Assembly (NCBI GenBank): GCA_017634595.1
Contig: JAGBNC010000015.1
Coordinates: forward strand, 62,001 to 126,000
Length of the DNA: 64,000 nt
Source of the DNA: Bacteroidales bacterium
GTDB taxonomy: Bacteria > Bacteroidota > Bacteroidia > Bacteroidales > UBA932
Direction of reading: 5' to 3'
Within the stretch, counting starts at the first letter, position 1, and each line of letters begins with the position of its first letter. Under the pieces are notes generated by a model. That model was not told where the DNA came from. It saw only the letters and a list, made by a program, of their open reading frames with translations, and did not search any database. Shown here one piece after another: positions 39,595-49,035 of this stretch. Both the position numbers and the translations under genes were made by a program.

Positions 39595-40986
39595 ATGGAT
39601 AGACGATTGTTTTTGAAGGAGGGCGCTGCGGGCGCTCTGGCCCTTGCCCTCGCTTCGGGAAAAGTTTATGCAGCCCCTTCCGGCAAAGCCTCTCCATGGC
39701 AGCCCAAGCTAGCCGGACGCTATGATGTGGTGGTTTGCGGAGGCGGCCCGTCAGGATTTGTGGCGGCTGTCGCTGCCGCCCGCAAGGGGGCCAGGACTGC
39801 GCTGATCGAAAGATACGGGTTCCTGGGAGGCATGGCCACTATGGGCTATGTCGCCCCTATAAGCGAATTCGCTTTTGGCGGGAAGCGCGTCATCGGCGGT
39901 ATCCCGTGGGAGTTTGTCCAGCGTCTGGAAGAGCTTGGTGGCGCATTCGTCGAGTGGCCTAAGGGCAATGTAGATTTTGACATAGAATTATATAAGCTCT
40001 GCGCCCAACGTATGGTGCTTGAGGCCGGAGTGGATTTATACATGCATTCTGCTCTGGTGGGATGCGAGATGGAGGGGGGCAGGATAGCAAGCGTCATCAT
40101 TGAGAACAAGAACGGGCTGGAGTCGCTTGAGGCGGCACGCTACATCGATGCCACCGGCGACGGAGACCTGGCACATCTTGCCGGAGTCCCCATGCAGCCC
40201 GATTATGGCACTGACCTTCAGCCTTCGTCATTCTGCTTCGTGCTGTCAGGGGTTGATACCGACAGCGCCCTGATGCAGCGTTACATGTACCATAGCGGCA
40301 AGAAAGGCTCCAGCGAGTGCAAGCCTATAAGGGAGAAGCTGTTAAAGCTCAAGGAGAAAGGCGCAGGCCTGCCGGATTTCGGCGGTCCCTGGTTCAACAG
40401 CGTGATGCACAAGGGGAGCGTGGCGGTAAACATTACACGTGCCGCTGCAGATTCTACCAACAACAGGGATTTCACCGCAGCAGAGTGCCGTCTAAGGGAG
40501 GATATTTTCAAGTTTACCGAGGCCCTGCGCAAGATTGCACCTGAATTCAAGGATTGCTATGTGTCTTCTACCGCTCCTCAGGCGGGAATACGTGAGAGCA
40601 GGCGCATCCTGGGCGTGCATACGGTCACGGCAGATGAATATGTAGCCGGCGTACGTTATCCGGACAGTGTTTCGCGCGGCGCCCATCAGATAGACATGCA
40701 TTCGGGCAAGGGTACCGGACAGGTGCTTATAAAGCTGGAACAAGCTGCCTATGTGCCTTACAGGGCGCTGATTGCCAAGGATTTCCCCAATCTCATAGTA
40801 GCCGGCCGCTGCATCTCAGCAGACCGTAAGGCACTTGCCTCGCTGCGGGTTCAGGCCAGTTGCATGGGGCTGGGCCAGGCTGCCGGAGTGGCCGCGGCGC
40901 AGAGCATAAGCGAGGGCCGGGATGTGCAGAGCATCGATACGGAAGCTCTCACGGCGGAGCTCAGGCGTATGGGAGCATTTGTATAA
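39595..40986 (+). CDS. Tat-exported FAD-dependent oxidoreductase
   Basis: A 463-residue flavoprotein of the FAD_oxidored group. The N-terminus has a twin-Arg type signal (MDRRLFLKEGAAGALALALASG), followed by the dinucleotide fold VVVCGGGPSGFVAAVAAARKGARTALIERYGFLGGMAT (about residues 43-82). The C-terminus has the FAD-closing motif LIVAGRCISADRKALASLRVQASCMGLGQAAGVAAAQS (about 400-437). Such proteins are common in Bacteroidetes beside sugar genes; the substrate is unknown. It is 20 bases before galM and may be co-transcribed with it and cstA. Confidence 0.85.
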   Translation: MDRRLFLKEGAAGALALALASGKVYAAPSGKASPWQPKLAGRYDVVVCGGGPSGFVAAVAAARKGARTALIERYGFLGGMATMGYVAPISEFAFGGKRVIGGIPWEFVQRLEELGGAFVEWPKGNVDFDIELYKLCAQRMVLEAGVDLYMHSALVGCEMEGGRIASVIIENKNGLESLEAARYIDATGDGDLAHLAGVPMQPDYGTDLQPSSFCFVLSGVDTDSALMQRYMYHSGKKGSSECKPIREKLLKLKEKGAGLPDFGGPWFNSVMHKGSVAVNITRAAADSTNNRDFTAAECRLREDIFKFTEALRKIAPEFKDCYVSSTAPQAGIRESRRILGVHTVTADEYVAGVRYPDSVSRGAHQIDMHSGKGTGQVLIKLEQAAYVPYRALIAKDFPNLIVAGRCISADRKALASLRVQASCMGLGQAAGVAAAQSISEGRDVQSIDTEALTAELRRMGAFV

Positions 40987-41006
40987 TCATTAATAATCAC
41001 AGAATT

Positions 41007-42053
41007 ATGACAGTGACAAGAAAGATTTGGGCGAAGACTCAGGCGGGTGAACCCATTTATCGTTATACTATTACCAATGCTTCAGGCGCTTCGGTGGTGC
41101 TGAGCAACTACGGCGCTGCGATCGTGGCCATAAATGTTCCTGACAAGGATGGACAGCTTGGTGATGTGGTACTTGGCTACGGCAAGGCGGAGCATTATTT
41201 TCATGACGGGCCTTGTTTCGGCAAATGCCCGGGGCGTCATGCCAACCGTATTGCAGCCGGGCGTTTCAGCCTTGACGGCAAGGTCTATGAATTGCCTGTG
41301 AACAATGGCCCCAACCATTTGCACGGAGGCCCTGACGGTTTTCAGAACAGGGTGTGGCAGTCGCGCAAGCATCAGGGAGCCGTGGAGTTTAAATATGTTG
41401 CCGAAGACGGCGAGATGGGCTATCCGGGCAGAATGGTTGTAGTCGCCCATTATGAGTGGAGCGAGGATAATGTGCTCCGGCTTACTTTCAGTGCCAAGAG
41501 CGACAAAAAGACCGTAATCAATCTCACTAACCATGCTTATTTCAACCTCGACTGCGGCGGTTCCGTACTAGGTCATAAGCTCAGGCTCAATGCATCGGAG
41601 TACTTGCCGACTGATGATACGCTCATCCCTCTGGGGCCATCAGAGCCAGTTGCCGGCACCCCTATGGACTTTCTGAATCTTAAGCGCCTCGGGCGTGATA
41701 TACGCAAGGATTTTCCTGCACTCAAGTATGGCAAGGGTTACGATGCGTGCTGGCTTATAGATGGTTATATCCCCGGCCAGCTGCAGGAGGCTGCATTCCT
41801 CAAGGCTGCCCGCAGCGGCCGTACGCTTAAGGTGCATACCACTCAGCCTGGCGTGCAGGTATATACCGGCAACTGGCTTGAGGGTTGCCCAAAGGGTAAA
41901 CGCGGCAAGATTTATCATGACTATTACGGAGTTGCGATCGAGTGCCAGCATTATCCTGACAGTCCCAATCATTCCGAGTATCCTCCGGTGGTCCTGAAGC
42001 CGGGCAAGGTTTTCCATGAAGCTATTGTGTTTGCATTCGGAGTTGAGAAATAA
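41007..42053 (+). CDS. galM: Aldose 1-epimerase
   Basis: The 348-residue mutarotase equilibrates alpha and beta aldoses such as galactose and glucose. Family motifs: VVLSNYGAAIVAINVPDKDG, CPGRHANRIAAGRFSLDGKVYELPVNNGPNHLHGG with the conserved Asn-Arg and His (about residues 73-107), NLTNHAYFNL with the catalytic His (about 174), and VYTGNWL near the C-terminus. The catalytic Glu is in IECQHYPDSPNH (about 312). No signal peptide, so cytoplasmic. The start at 41007 follows the preceding stop by about 20 bases. Confidence 0.93.
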   Translation: MTVTRKIWAKTQAGEPIYRYTITNASGASVVLSNYGAAIVAINVPDKDGQLGDVVLGYGKAEHYFHDGPCFGKCPGRHANRIAAGRFSLDGKVYELPVNNGPNHLHGGPDGFQNRVWQSRKHQGAVEFKYVAEDGEMGYPGRMVVVAHYEWSEDNVLRLTFSAKSDKKTVINLTNHAYFNLDCGGSVLGHKLRLNASEYLPTDDTLIPLGPSEPVAGTPMDFLNLKRLGRDIRKDFPALKYGKGYDACWLIDGYIPGQLQEAAFLKAARSGRTLKVHTTQPGVQVYTGNWLEGCPKGKRGKIYHDYYGVAIECQHYPDSPNHSEYPPVVLKPGKVFHEAIVFAFGVEK

Positions 42054-42059
42054 TCAGTT

Positions 42060-43517
42060 ATGTTCTCTTTTATAATCAGCATTGTGGCGTTGGTGATCGG
42101 CTACCTTGTGTATGGCAAGGTGGTAGAGAAGATTTTCGGCGCCGACCCTTCACGGGTGACTCCCGCCGTGTCTATGAATGACGGTGTGGATTATGTTCCT
42201 ATGCCTTCCTGGAAGGTGTATATGATCCAGTTCCTTAACATAGCCGGGACCGGGCCTATTTTCGGCGCTATCATGGGCGCCAAATTCGGCCCCAGCTGCT
42301 ATCTGTGGATAGTACTCGGGAGCATTTTTGCCGGAGCAGTGCATGATTACTTTTCCGGCATGCTCTCAATACGCAAGGGCGGGGCTACCTATCCCGAGAT
42401 TATCGGCTCCGAGATCAAGGGCAGTCGTACTATTATATTGCTGTTTACCACCATCTTGCTGCTTATGGTGGGGACCGTTTTCGTGTATAGCCCCGCGCTC
42501 ATACTTGGCGATATTGCCGGCAACGGTTCTTCTAATGCCGTGCTGGTGTGGGCAATTATTATCTTGTTCTACTATATCATCGCTACGCTGCTCCCAATTG
42601 ACAAATTGATCGGGCGCATCTATCCTCTGTTTGCCATTGCGCTCTTGTTTATGGCAGTGTCGATGATGGTGTGTCTGTTTGTCAAGTGGCCCTCGATCCC
42701 GGAGTTTTGGGACGGACTTCAGAACCGTGCTCCTTCCGTGGGCGTTAATGGCCAGAACATTTTTCCTTGTTTGTTCATAACTGTTGCTTGTGGTGCAGTG
42801 AGCGGTTTCCATGCCACTCAGAGCCCTCTGATGGCCCGATGCCTCAAGAACGAGAAGATGGGGCGCCCGATTTTCTTCGGGGCTATGATTACTGAAGGCG
42901 TGGTTGCACTCATCTGGGCTGCAGTCAGCTCCTACTTCTTCTTCGACGGCGGTATGGCAGAATGTGGTTTGAAGAGCGCTTCCGCTCCTCAGGTGGTGAC
43001 GGCTATAAGCAAACACTGGCTCGGTATTGTCGGAAGCATTTTGGCCATCCTCGGAGTTGTTGCAGCTCCTATAACCTCGGGTGATACTGCCTTGCGCGGC
43101 GCCCGTCTGAATATTGCCGAGTTCTTCCACGTTAAGCAGGCAAAGATAAGCAATCGCCTGCTGATCAGCCTTCCTATTTTCATTGGCGTCGGCTTGTTGC
43201 TGTGGTTCAATGTGAGCAACGAAGACGGATTCAATATTATCTGGCGGTATTTTGGTCTGTCTAACCAGACTCTTGCCGTGTGCTTCCTGGCTACGATTAC
43301 TGTATGGTTGGTAAGGAAGTATCCTAAAGGCTGGCAGTTCTTGATCTCAGGTATTCCTACGGTATTCATGTTCTCTGTGTGTTTGACATTCTTCTGCGTG
43401 GATAAGACATGTCTGGGGCTGCCAATGGAGTGGACTGCATGGCTTGGACCTCTTTGGGCCGCTGTTGCCGCGGCTATCCTTATTGTCTATGTTATCCGCA
43501 CTAGAAAGAAACATTAA
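42060..43517 (+). CDS. cstA: CstA-family peptide/pyruvate transporter
   Basis: A 485-residue inner-membrane protein with more than ten hydrophobic segments. The CstA signature is present at the start (FSFIISIVALVIGYLVYGKVVEKIFGADPSRVTPAVSMNDGVDYVPMPSWKVYMIQFLNIAGTGPI) and at VSGFHATQSPLMARCL. It is of the short CstA form without the C-terminal 5TM extension. Members carry peptides or pyruvate during starvation. It follows galM after six bases. Confidence 0.93.
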   Translation: MFSFIISIVALVIGYLVYGKVVEKIFGADPSRVTPAVSMNDGVDYVPMPSWKVYMIQFLNIAGTGPIFGAIMGAKFGPSCYLWIVLGSIFAGAVHDYFSGMLSIRKGGATYPEIIGSEIKGSRTIILLFTTILLLMVGTVFVYSPALILGDIAGNGSSNAVLVWAIIILFYYIIATLLPIDKLIGRIYPLFAIALLFMAVSMMVCLFVKWPSIPEFWDGLQNRAPSVGVNGQNIFPCLFITVACGAVSGFHATQSPLMARCLKNEKMGRPIFFGAMITEGVVALIWAAVSSYFFFDGGMAECGLKSASAPQVVTAISKHWLGIVGSILAILGVVAAPITSGDTALRGARLNIAEFFHVKQAKISNRLLISLPIFIGVGLLLWFNVSNEDGFNIIWRYFGLSNQTLAVCFLATITVWLVRKYPKGWQFLISGIPTVFMFSVCLTFFCVDKTCLGLPMEWTAWLGPLWAAVAAAILIVYVIRTRKKH

Positions 43518-43520
43518 ACC

Positions 43521-44834
43521 ATGAATCTTAAACGTTTTGATGTTCCGCTTAGGGCATCTACTGAAAGAATCAGGCAGGTGGCCGGGGCCGCAGACACTGA
43601 TTATACTTTGATTTATACTCGGGAAACCAAATTGGACTGGGTGAAGTTCGGTCTCGAGAGGCTGCTTCAGATTGCTGCCGACAGCGGTGCGGCCATGATT
43701 TATGCTGACCACTTCGACGGTGACAAGCCGTCTCCGGTCATTGATTATCAGCAGGGATCGCTGCGCGATGACTTTGATTTCGGGGGCGTTCAGTTGTATC
43801 GGACGGACGTGTTGAAAAAAGCCGTGGCGGCAATGGATGCCGATTATGAGTACGCCGGGCTGTATGATTTGAGGCTTAGAGTCTCGGAGCTTGGCTCCAT
43901 TGTACATGCTGCCGAGCTTCTTTATTATGAAATTGAGACCGACAGGCGCGACTCCGGCGAGAAGCTTTTCGACTATGTGGACCCGCGCAACCGTGTCGTA
44001 CAGATTGAGATGGAGAAGGCTTGTACCGAGCACCTTAAGCGTATCGGCGGCTATCTCGAACCGGTTTTCAAAGAAGTTGACCTTGACAGTTATGCCTTCG
44101 ATGTAGAGGCTTCTGTGGTGATCCCATGCCGCAACAGGGTATCCACTATAGCTGATGCCATTCGCTCGGCGCTGTCTCAGAAGACGGATTTCCCTTATAA
44201 CGTGATAGTCGTAGATGATAACTCCACAGATGGTACTGCGGATGTGATCAAGTCTTTCTGTTCCGACCCTCGGCTAATCTTTATTGCTCAGGACAAAACG
44301 TATCATGCGATAGGCGGGAACTGGAATGCGGCGGTGCATCATCCGGCTTGCGGACGTTTTGCCCTGCAGTTGGATTCGGACGATGTCTATTCCGATGACG
44401 GCGTGGTGCAACGCTTCGTGGAGGCTTTTAGGGAGCAGAAGTGCGCAATGGTTGTAGGAACGTACAGGATCACTGACTTTGACCTCAATGAACTCCCTCC
44501 TGGAAAGATTGACCACAAGGAATGGACGCTCGAGAACGGACGTAACAATGCTCTGCGTGTCAATGGGCTGGGGGCTCCGCGCGGCTTCTGGACCCCACTT
44601 CTGCGGGAGATTAATTTCCCCACTACGAAGTACGGTGAAGACTATGCCGTCGGCCTTCGTATCAGCAGGGAATACCGCATAGGACGTATCTGGGATGTGA
44701 TGTATAACTGCCGCCGCTGGGGCGGTAATTCGGACACCTCTCTCGATGTTGAGGCGGTAAACCAGAACAACTTCTATAAAGATAAAATCCGCACCTGGGA
44801 GCTCCAGGCACGGATTGCTTTGAATCGTAAGTAG
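43521..44834 (+). CDS. Family 2 glycosyltransferase with N-terminal GT-like half
   Basis: The 437-residue protein has two parts. Residues about 1-185 look like a degenerate GT-A region (YTLIYTRETKLDWVKFGLERLLQIAADSGAAMIYADHF). Residues about 195-420 are a typical GT2 domain: ASVVIPCRNRVSTIADAIRSALSQ, VIVVDDNSTDGTADV, the DxD-type ALQLDSDDVYSD (about 285) and NGLGAPRGFWTPLLREINF. It transfers a sugar from a nucleotide donor, acceptor unknown. No membrane segment. Three bases after cstA, but the functional link is not obvious. Confidence 0.88.
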   Translation: MNLKRFDVPLRASTERIRQVAGAADTDYTLIYTRETKLDWVKFGLERLLQIAADSGAAMIYADHFDGDKPSPVIDYQQGSLRDDFDFGGVQLYRTDVLKKAVAAMDADYEYAGLYDLRLRVSELGSIVHAAELLYYEIETDRRDSGEKLFDYVDPRNRVVQIEMEKACTEHLKRIGGYLEPVFKEVDLDSYAFDVEASVVIPCRNRVSTIADAIRSALSQKTDFPYNVIVVDDNSTDGTADVIKSFCSDPRLIFIAQDKTYHAIGGNWNAAVHHPACGRFALQLDSDDVYSDDGVVQRFVEAFREQKCAMVVGTYRITDFDLNELPPGKIDHKEWTLENGRNNALRVNGLGAPRGFWTPLLREINFPTTKYGEDYAVGLRISREYRIGRIWDVMYNCRRWGGNSDTSLDVEAVNQNNFYKDKIRTWELQARIALNRK

Positions 44835-44839
44835 TTTTT

Positions 44840-47278
44840 TTACAATCCCCAGTCAGAGGCTTTATACGAAGTCTTTGGTGCATTTGGTACGTTGGGGAAG
44901 TAGGTGACGCCGGTGATCTTTTCCAGATCAGCGACGGACATCAGTTCCTTGGACGTGACGCTCTGTCCCTTAAGCTCGTTGGTGTGCGTGCGTACGAAAG
45001 CGACACACTGTAGTTCCGATGCAGTGCAGTCCGCGACTCTCTTGCCGGTCTGGCCGCTCTTCGTGCGGAGCAGGACATAGTAGAACATGGTGGGCATTGA
45101 CACATCGGATCGGCCGCCGAAGCTGATTGTGGACGGGGTCTGTGTCTTGCCGTAGCCGTCGGTGTATTTCTTGAAATAGCATCCAATCACCTCATAGAGG
45201 GTGTCCCGGCATACTTGAGTATCTACATAGTCCTCAAGAGTGTTCCATCCTCCGCCTCCAGTGTTGAAACCGCTGGAGAGCTGGGGAGCGATGTTGGTAT
45301 AATAGAAAACCTGACGGTTTGTAGAGGCAGAAACCAGACGCTCGGCGCTGCCAAGCATGTGGCCCTTGTTGCATCCGCCTCCTGTGCTCTTGCTTGAGTA
45401 CTGGATATTTGACGGCACGTCGGGATCCTTTCCGTATGCATCGGTCCTGTCTGTCCCTTTTGTGCTATACATAGTATGACGCGGGGCTGCCACCCATACA
45501 GGACAGTGATGCTCGGAGCTGTAGCATACAGTGTAGTTACGGGCAAGCTTCCCGCCGGGGCCGTAAACGTCGGGACAGATGTGCCAGGCGTAGTATTGAG
45601 TGTTATCCGCGCTGTTGATCATGTATTTGCCGCTCTTGCTGATGTTCATGAGCGGGACTTCCGCCCAACCTGGCTGCAGGCCTGCCGGTGGTACGTCGGG
45701 TTGCAGGGCGGTGGTGAAACTGGCGATGTTGCCATTGAATTCAACAATTTTCTGGCCGTCCTGGAGTATTACGTAGGCGCGGTAATAATAAGTGATATTA
45801 GGATCCAAGGCATCCAGGGTCACAGAGAAAGAGCCTGATGCACCAGTGGAACTGAGGTCGGCCTGGAAAGTCTGGTCCAGGTCAGCAGCACTTGTCCCGA
45901 GTGTGAAACCAGCTTCGCGTACGCTTGTGTTCGCCCCGCTCCAGCTGCCGCTCAAGGTGGCGGAGGTCATTGTGATCCCCGACGCATCACCTGTGGTGAC
46001 TTTGACGTACGGATCGTCGGGGTTGTCAGGCGGCGTAGTCCCGCTCCCGCCCCATACGACTGACAGCTCCGTGATATTTGCGACAGCAGAGGCATACACG
46101 AACAATTGATTGGCGTTAAGTGAACTAACGTCGATTGTTACTGTGCATGTCTTATTGAATGCTCCTCTAACTTGGTTGCCCGAAGGGGATGAACCATTGG
46201 CCGCAGTGCAGACGATGAAGTCGCCGGACCTGTCAGAGATATTGTTTATAGTCAGTTCTTTTATCGCTCCTTCAAACTGTGGCGTGCCCAGATATGCGAC
46301 CTTGCCGTTGTTCAGCTGGAAAGACTTCTGTTTGGATGCGCAGATGGTCCAGGTCCCGTATTGGTTGGTGTATTTCTGGACGGAACCATAGCCTTTGACG
46401 TAATCGGACGCCTCGTCGTAAGTGAGCATTGCAGTGCCGCCGGGCTCAGTATAGTCGTCCCAATCCTTGTCGCTGATGGTGAACGGGCTGATTTTTAGTA
46501 TTTTGCTGCGCTCAATGGTGAGGGTGGCGTCTTTGGTGAAAGTGGCTGTGCGGCCGTCTTTGTTGGTAAAAATGACTTTCAGATTGTTATAGATGCCGGG
46601 GTAGGCAAGGGCCAGGTAGCGTGAACCGCTCTTGATGTTGCCCTTGAGTTCCACCATGCCGTATCCGGAGCTGAGGTCGGACACGCTGAACGGAGCGTCG
46701 CCTGTGAATTCTGTGAGTGCGCTGCCGGTGAGTGCGCCGCCCGATTTCTCGTCTGCGCTGAAGCTGATGGAAGTGATATCATCGGCGGTGACGGAGAAGG
46801 ATAATATTCCGCAGATATTCTTGAAAGAAAGCTTGTCCCCTTCGACCTTGGAGATGGCCAAATTGGCTCCTGACTCGAAACCGTCTTCTACGGCATTCTG
46901 CCGATCGGGCAGTGACAAGGTGATGGCTCCATCTTCTAATCTGATTTCGCTTTGGGCAGGGTAGATGGCGTATTTGCAGCCCGTTTCGGGCACTTCGCCG
47001 GTGAAGGTGGCGGTGAGGCCGTCGGAGCTGACATCATTTTGTGTAAGTTTGTAACATAAGCCATCCTCGTCCACGATGGTGATGGATTCGCCGGAGGCGT
47101 CCCACAGTACTTTGCCCTGTTCGCCGAGACTGGTTCTGGTATCGGGAGAAGCATCAAGTGATGCGGTGAATTCACGGGTTACCAGAGCCTTGGACGAACT
47201 TAGGTCGAGGTTGCCAGCCGTGCAGGCGGCTGCCAGTATGGCTGAAGCAAAAGCAATAAAAAAACGTGAGATTTTCAT
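44840..47278 (-). CDS. Large lipoprotein with NucA-type nuclease domain
   Basis: An 812-residue surface protein. The N-terminus is a lipoprotein signal (MKISRFFIAFASAILAAACTAG). Residues about 20-290 look like the fimbrillin-like/BACON-type Bacteroidetes beta domains (FTASLDASPDTRTSLGEQGKVLWDASGESITIVDEDG), then a beta-sandwich and an Ig/FN3-like part (residues about 430-530). The C-terminal 260 residues form a DNA/RNA non-specific endonuclease: STGGGCNKGHMLGSAERL with the general-base His in the place of the DRGH motif, and NIAPQLSSGFN with the Mg-binding Asn. DRGH is replaced by NKGH. It may digest extracellular DNA. Start ATG 47278. Confidence 0.8.
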   Translation of the reverse strand: MKISRFFIAFASAILAAACTAGNLDLSSSKALVTREFTASLDASPDTRTSLGEQGKVLWDASGESITIVDEDGLCYKLTQNDVSSDGLTATFTGEVPETGCKYAIYPAQSEIRLEDGAITLSLPDRQNAVEDGFESGANLAISKVEGDKLSFKNICGILSFSVTADDITSISFSADEKSGGALTGSALTEFTGDAPFSVSDLSSGYGMVELKGNIKSGSRYLALAYPGIYNNLKVIFTNKDGRTATFTKDATLTIERSKILKISPFTISDKDWDDYTEPGGTAMLTYDEASDYVKGYGSVQKYTNQYGTWTICASKQKSFQLNNGKVAYLGTPQFEGAIKELTINNISDRSGDFIVCTAANGSSPSGNQVRGAFNKTCTVTIDVSSLNANQLFVYASAVANITELSVVWGGSGTTPPDNPDDPYVKVTTGDASGITMTSATLSGSWSGANTSVREAGFTLGTSAADLDQTFQADLSSTGASGSFSVTLDALDPNITYYYRAYVILQDGQKIVEFNGNIASFTTALQPDVPPAGLQPGWAEVPLMNISKSGKYMINSADNTQYYAWHICPDVYGPGGKLARNYTVCYSSEHHCPVWVAAPRHTMYSTKGTDRTDAYGKDPDVPSNIQYSSKSTGGGCNKGHMLGSAERLVSASTNRQVFYYTNIAPQLSSGFNTGGGGWNTLEDYVDTQVCRDTLYEVIGCYFKKYTDGYGKTQTPSTISFGGRSDVSMPTMFYYVLLRTKSGQTGKRVADCTASELQCVAFVRTHTNELKGQSVTSKELMSVADLEKITGVTYFPNVPNAPKTSYKASDWGL

Positions 47279-47284
47279 ATCAGG

Positions 47285-47292
47285 CAAAAGTA
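47285..47292 (-). promoter_or_regulatory. -7 box of the nuclease gene
   Basis: TACTTTTG on the minus strand (plus CAAAAGTA) with the ATG six bases downstream. Confidence 0.55.
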
Positions 47293-47371
47293 ATCATTAT
47301 TTGCCATAAAACAAACAGCGCTTGTTTTCGGCCGGAGCGTTTTCCTGCCGTCATATTTAGTGATGACTGCA

Positions 47372-47435
47372 ATAATCTTCTGCATTCCGGGGCCCGTAAA
47401 GCATGGGAAAAGGGCCCCGGAATGCAGAAGATTAT
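47372..47435. repeat. Perfect 24-bp palindrome with 16-base loop
   Basis: The arms 47372-47395 and 47412-47435 are exact inverse copies (core TCTGCATTCCGGGGCCC). The loop is GTAAAGCATGGGAAAA. It lies between the nuclease promoter and the tRNA terminator and might stop transcription in either direction or be a small palindromic repeat. Confidence 0.75.
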
Positions 47436-47505
47436 AAATCTATCCTTCCATCGCAATAGTCTTACCGGAAGATGTATTAGATGCTGATACTGAAGGGTAT
47501 ATAGA

Positions 47506-47540
47506 TAAAAATAAAGTCTGTGCCGGAGACACAGACTTTT
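47506..47540 (-). terminator. Terminator behind tRNA-Ser
   Basis: A ten-bp stem AAAGTCTGTG/CACAGACTTT with loop CCGGAGA (plus strand) is followed on the minus strand by a T-rich stretch (ATTTTTAT). It lies about 40 bases past the tRNA 3' end. Confidence 0.75.
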
Positions 47541-47577
47541 CAGAGTGTAACTGCTTGATCAGCAGAGTTTTGTTCAG

Positions 47578-47665
47578 CGGAAAGACAGGGATTCGAACCC
47601 TGGAACCGCTTTGGGCGGTCACACGCTTTCCAGACGTGCCTCTTCAGCCACTCGAGCATCTTTCC
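47578..47665 (-). tRNA. tRNA-Ser (GGA)
   Basis: The minus strand folds into a class II tRNA of 88 bases: acceptor GGAAAGA/TCTTTCC with discriminator G, D arm GCTCGAGTGGCTGAAGAGGC, anticodon loop CTGGAAA (anticodon GGA, reads UCC and UCU), long variable arm with CCGCC-CAAA-GCGG type stem, and T arm with GGTTCGAATCC. CCA is not encoded. A TACCTTTG promoter box and a terminator frame it. Confidence 0.93.
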
Positions 47666-47675
47666 AATTGGACTA

Positions 47676-47683
47676 CAAAGGTA
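47676..47683 (-). promoter_or_regulatory. -7 box of tRNA-Ser
   Basis: TACCTTTG on the minus strand (plus CAAAGGTA), ten bases before the tRNA 5' end. Confidence 0.6.
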
Positions 47684-47735
47684 ATAACTTTTTCGATAAT
47701 TTTACAGGAAAGACAAAAAAAACTGTCAATTATCG

Positions 47736-47743
47736 TATTTTTG
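47736..47743 (+). promoter_or_regulatory. -7 box of the radical-SAM maturase gene
   Basis: TATTTTTG, eight bases before ATG 47752; the start within the tRNA region is thereby excluded. Confidence 0.55.
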
Positions 47744-47751
47744 TAGTTGAT

Positions 47752-49011
47752 ATGAGAACTATCAAGGATACTATTACCCTGCAGGATGCGGAGCGGCTTA
47801 CCGGTCCGGCGGCGTTCAACCTCATGCTCAAACCGGCCGGCTCGCTGTGCAATCTTGACTGTTCCTATTGCTATTATCTGGATAAATCGGAGATCTACGG
47901 CGGACTCGAACCGCGTATGACCATCCCGGAACTGGAACGCTATGTCAAGACATATATCGAATCCTGCGGGATCGAGGACGTGACTTTCAACTGGCACGGC
48001 GGGGAGCCGCTGGTGCTTGGGCTGGATTTCTACCGCAAGGCAGTGGAGTTCGAGAAACGCTACGCCGGTGGTAAACGTATTCACAATACCCTTCAGACTA
48101 ATGGTACTCTTATTACTCCTGGGTGGGCTGATTTCTTTGCCGGTGAGCAGTTTCTGCTCGGAGTGTCCATGGACGGCCCGGCAGAGGTCCACGACCGATA
48201 CCGCCGGGACAAAGGCGGCAGACCTACTCATGCCAAGGTGATTGACGGCATACGTTTGCTTTACGCAGCCGGTGCCCAGTACAACATCATGGCTACGATA
48301 AACAGTGCCTCTGAAGGCAAGGGATTGCAGGTATATCAGTTCCTTAAGGGCCTTGGCAGCGATTACATACAGTTCTCGCCGGTAGTTGAGCATGTGGTAT
48401 ATCCGCTTCGCAACGGCAAGCCGGACAAGCATGCCCGGCCGCATATAGTGGATCCGTCAGTTGACGGTGCCGTGCTGGCGCCATGGTCGGTGAGCCCGAT
48501 AGGTTTCGGCAAGTTTATGTGCGACATTTTCGATTATTGGGTACATCATGATGTGGGCCGGACCTTCGTAAATTTCTTTGACTGCACGCTCGCCAATTGG
48601 TGCGGAGTGATGCCGGGGACCTGCAGTTTTGCGCAGACCTGCGGGGGCAACGCAGTGGTGGAACACAATGGCGACGTGTACTGCTGCGACCATTTTGTGT
48701 ATCCTAAATATCTGCTGGGGAATATATATCGCGACGATCTCGGAGCCATGATGCAGTCGCCGGTACAGGTTAAATTTGGCATAGACAAGCGCAATTCGCT
48801 GCCACGCAAGTGCCTTCGATGTGAAGTGTGGTCTTTGTGCCACGGGGGCTGCCCGAAGCACCGTTTCAACGTCACCGACTCTGGCCAGACCGGACTTAAT
48901 GCCCTGTGCGAAGGCTACTACATGTTTTTTATCCGCAGTTCCGATGCTATGAAGCGAATGAAGGCGCTGCTGGAGGAGGGAAAGGCACCGGCGCTGATAA
49001 TGATGCAGTAG
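47752..49011 (+). CDS. Anaerobic sulfatase-maturase-type radical SAM enzyme
   Basis: The 419-residue enzyme has the radical SAM motif in KPAGSLCNLDCSYCYYLDKS (CxxxCxxC, about residues 29-36), the TFNWHGGEPLVLGLDFYRKAVEF stretch of the anSME family and two SPASM-type Cys clusters (CGVMPGTCSFAQTCGG, CCDHFVYPKYLLGN and CLRCEVWSLCHGGCPKHRF). In this family the enzyme oxidises a Cys or Ser of a sulfatase to formylglycine. No sulfatase gene is near, so the substrate is encoded elsewhere. The 5' end is set by the -7 box at 47736. Confidence 0.9.
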   Translation: MRTIKDTITLQDAERLTGPAAFNLMLKPAGSLCNLDCSYCYYLDKSEIYGGLEPRMTIPELERYVKTYIESCGIEDVTFNWHGGEPLVLGLDFYRKAVEFEKRYAGGKRIHNTLQTNGTLITPGWADFFAGEQFLLGVSMDGPAEVHDRYRRDKGGRPTHAKVIDGIRLLYAAGAQYNIMATINSASEGKGLQVYQFLKGLGSDYIQFSPVVEHVVYPLRNGKPDKHARPHIVDPSVDGAVLAPWSVSPIGFGKFMCDIFDYWVHHDVGRTFVNFFDCTLANWCGVMPGTCSFAQTCGGNAVVEHNGDVYCCDHFVYPKYLLGNIYRDDLGAMMQSPVQVKFGIDKRNSLPRKCLRCEVWSLCHGGCPKHRFNVTDSGQTGLNALCEGYYMFFIRSSDAMKRMKALLEEGKAPALIMMQ

Positions 49012-49022
49012 CGAAAAAATGT

Positions 49023-49030
49023 TATATTTG
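49023..49030 (+). promoter_or_regulatory. -7 box of recG
   Basis: TATATTTG followed after five bases by ATG 49036. Confidence 0.55.
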
Positions 49031-49035
49031 TAGGT

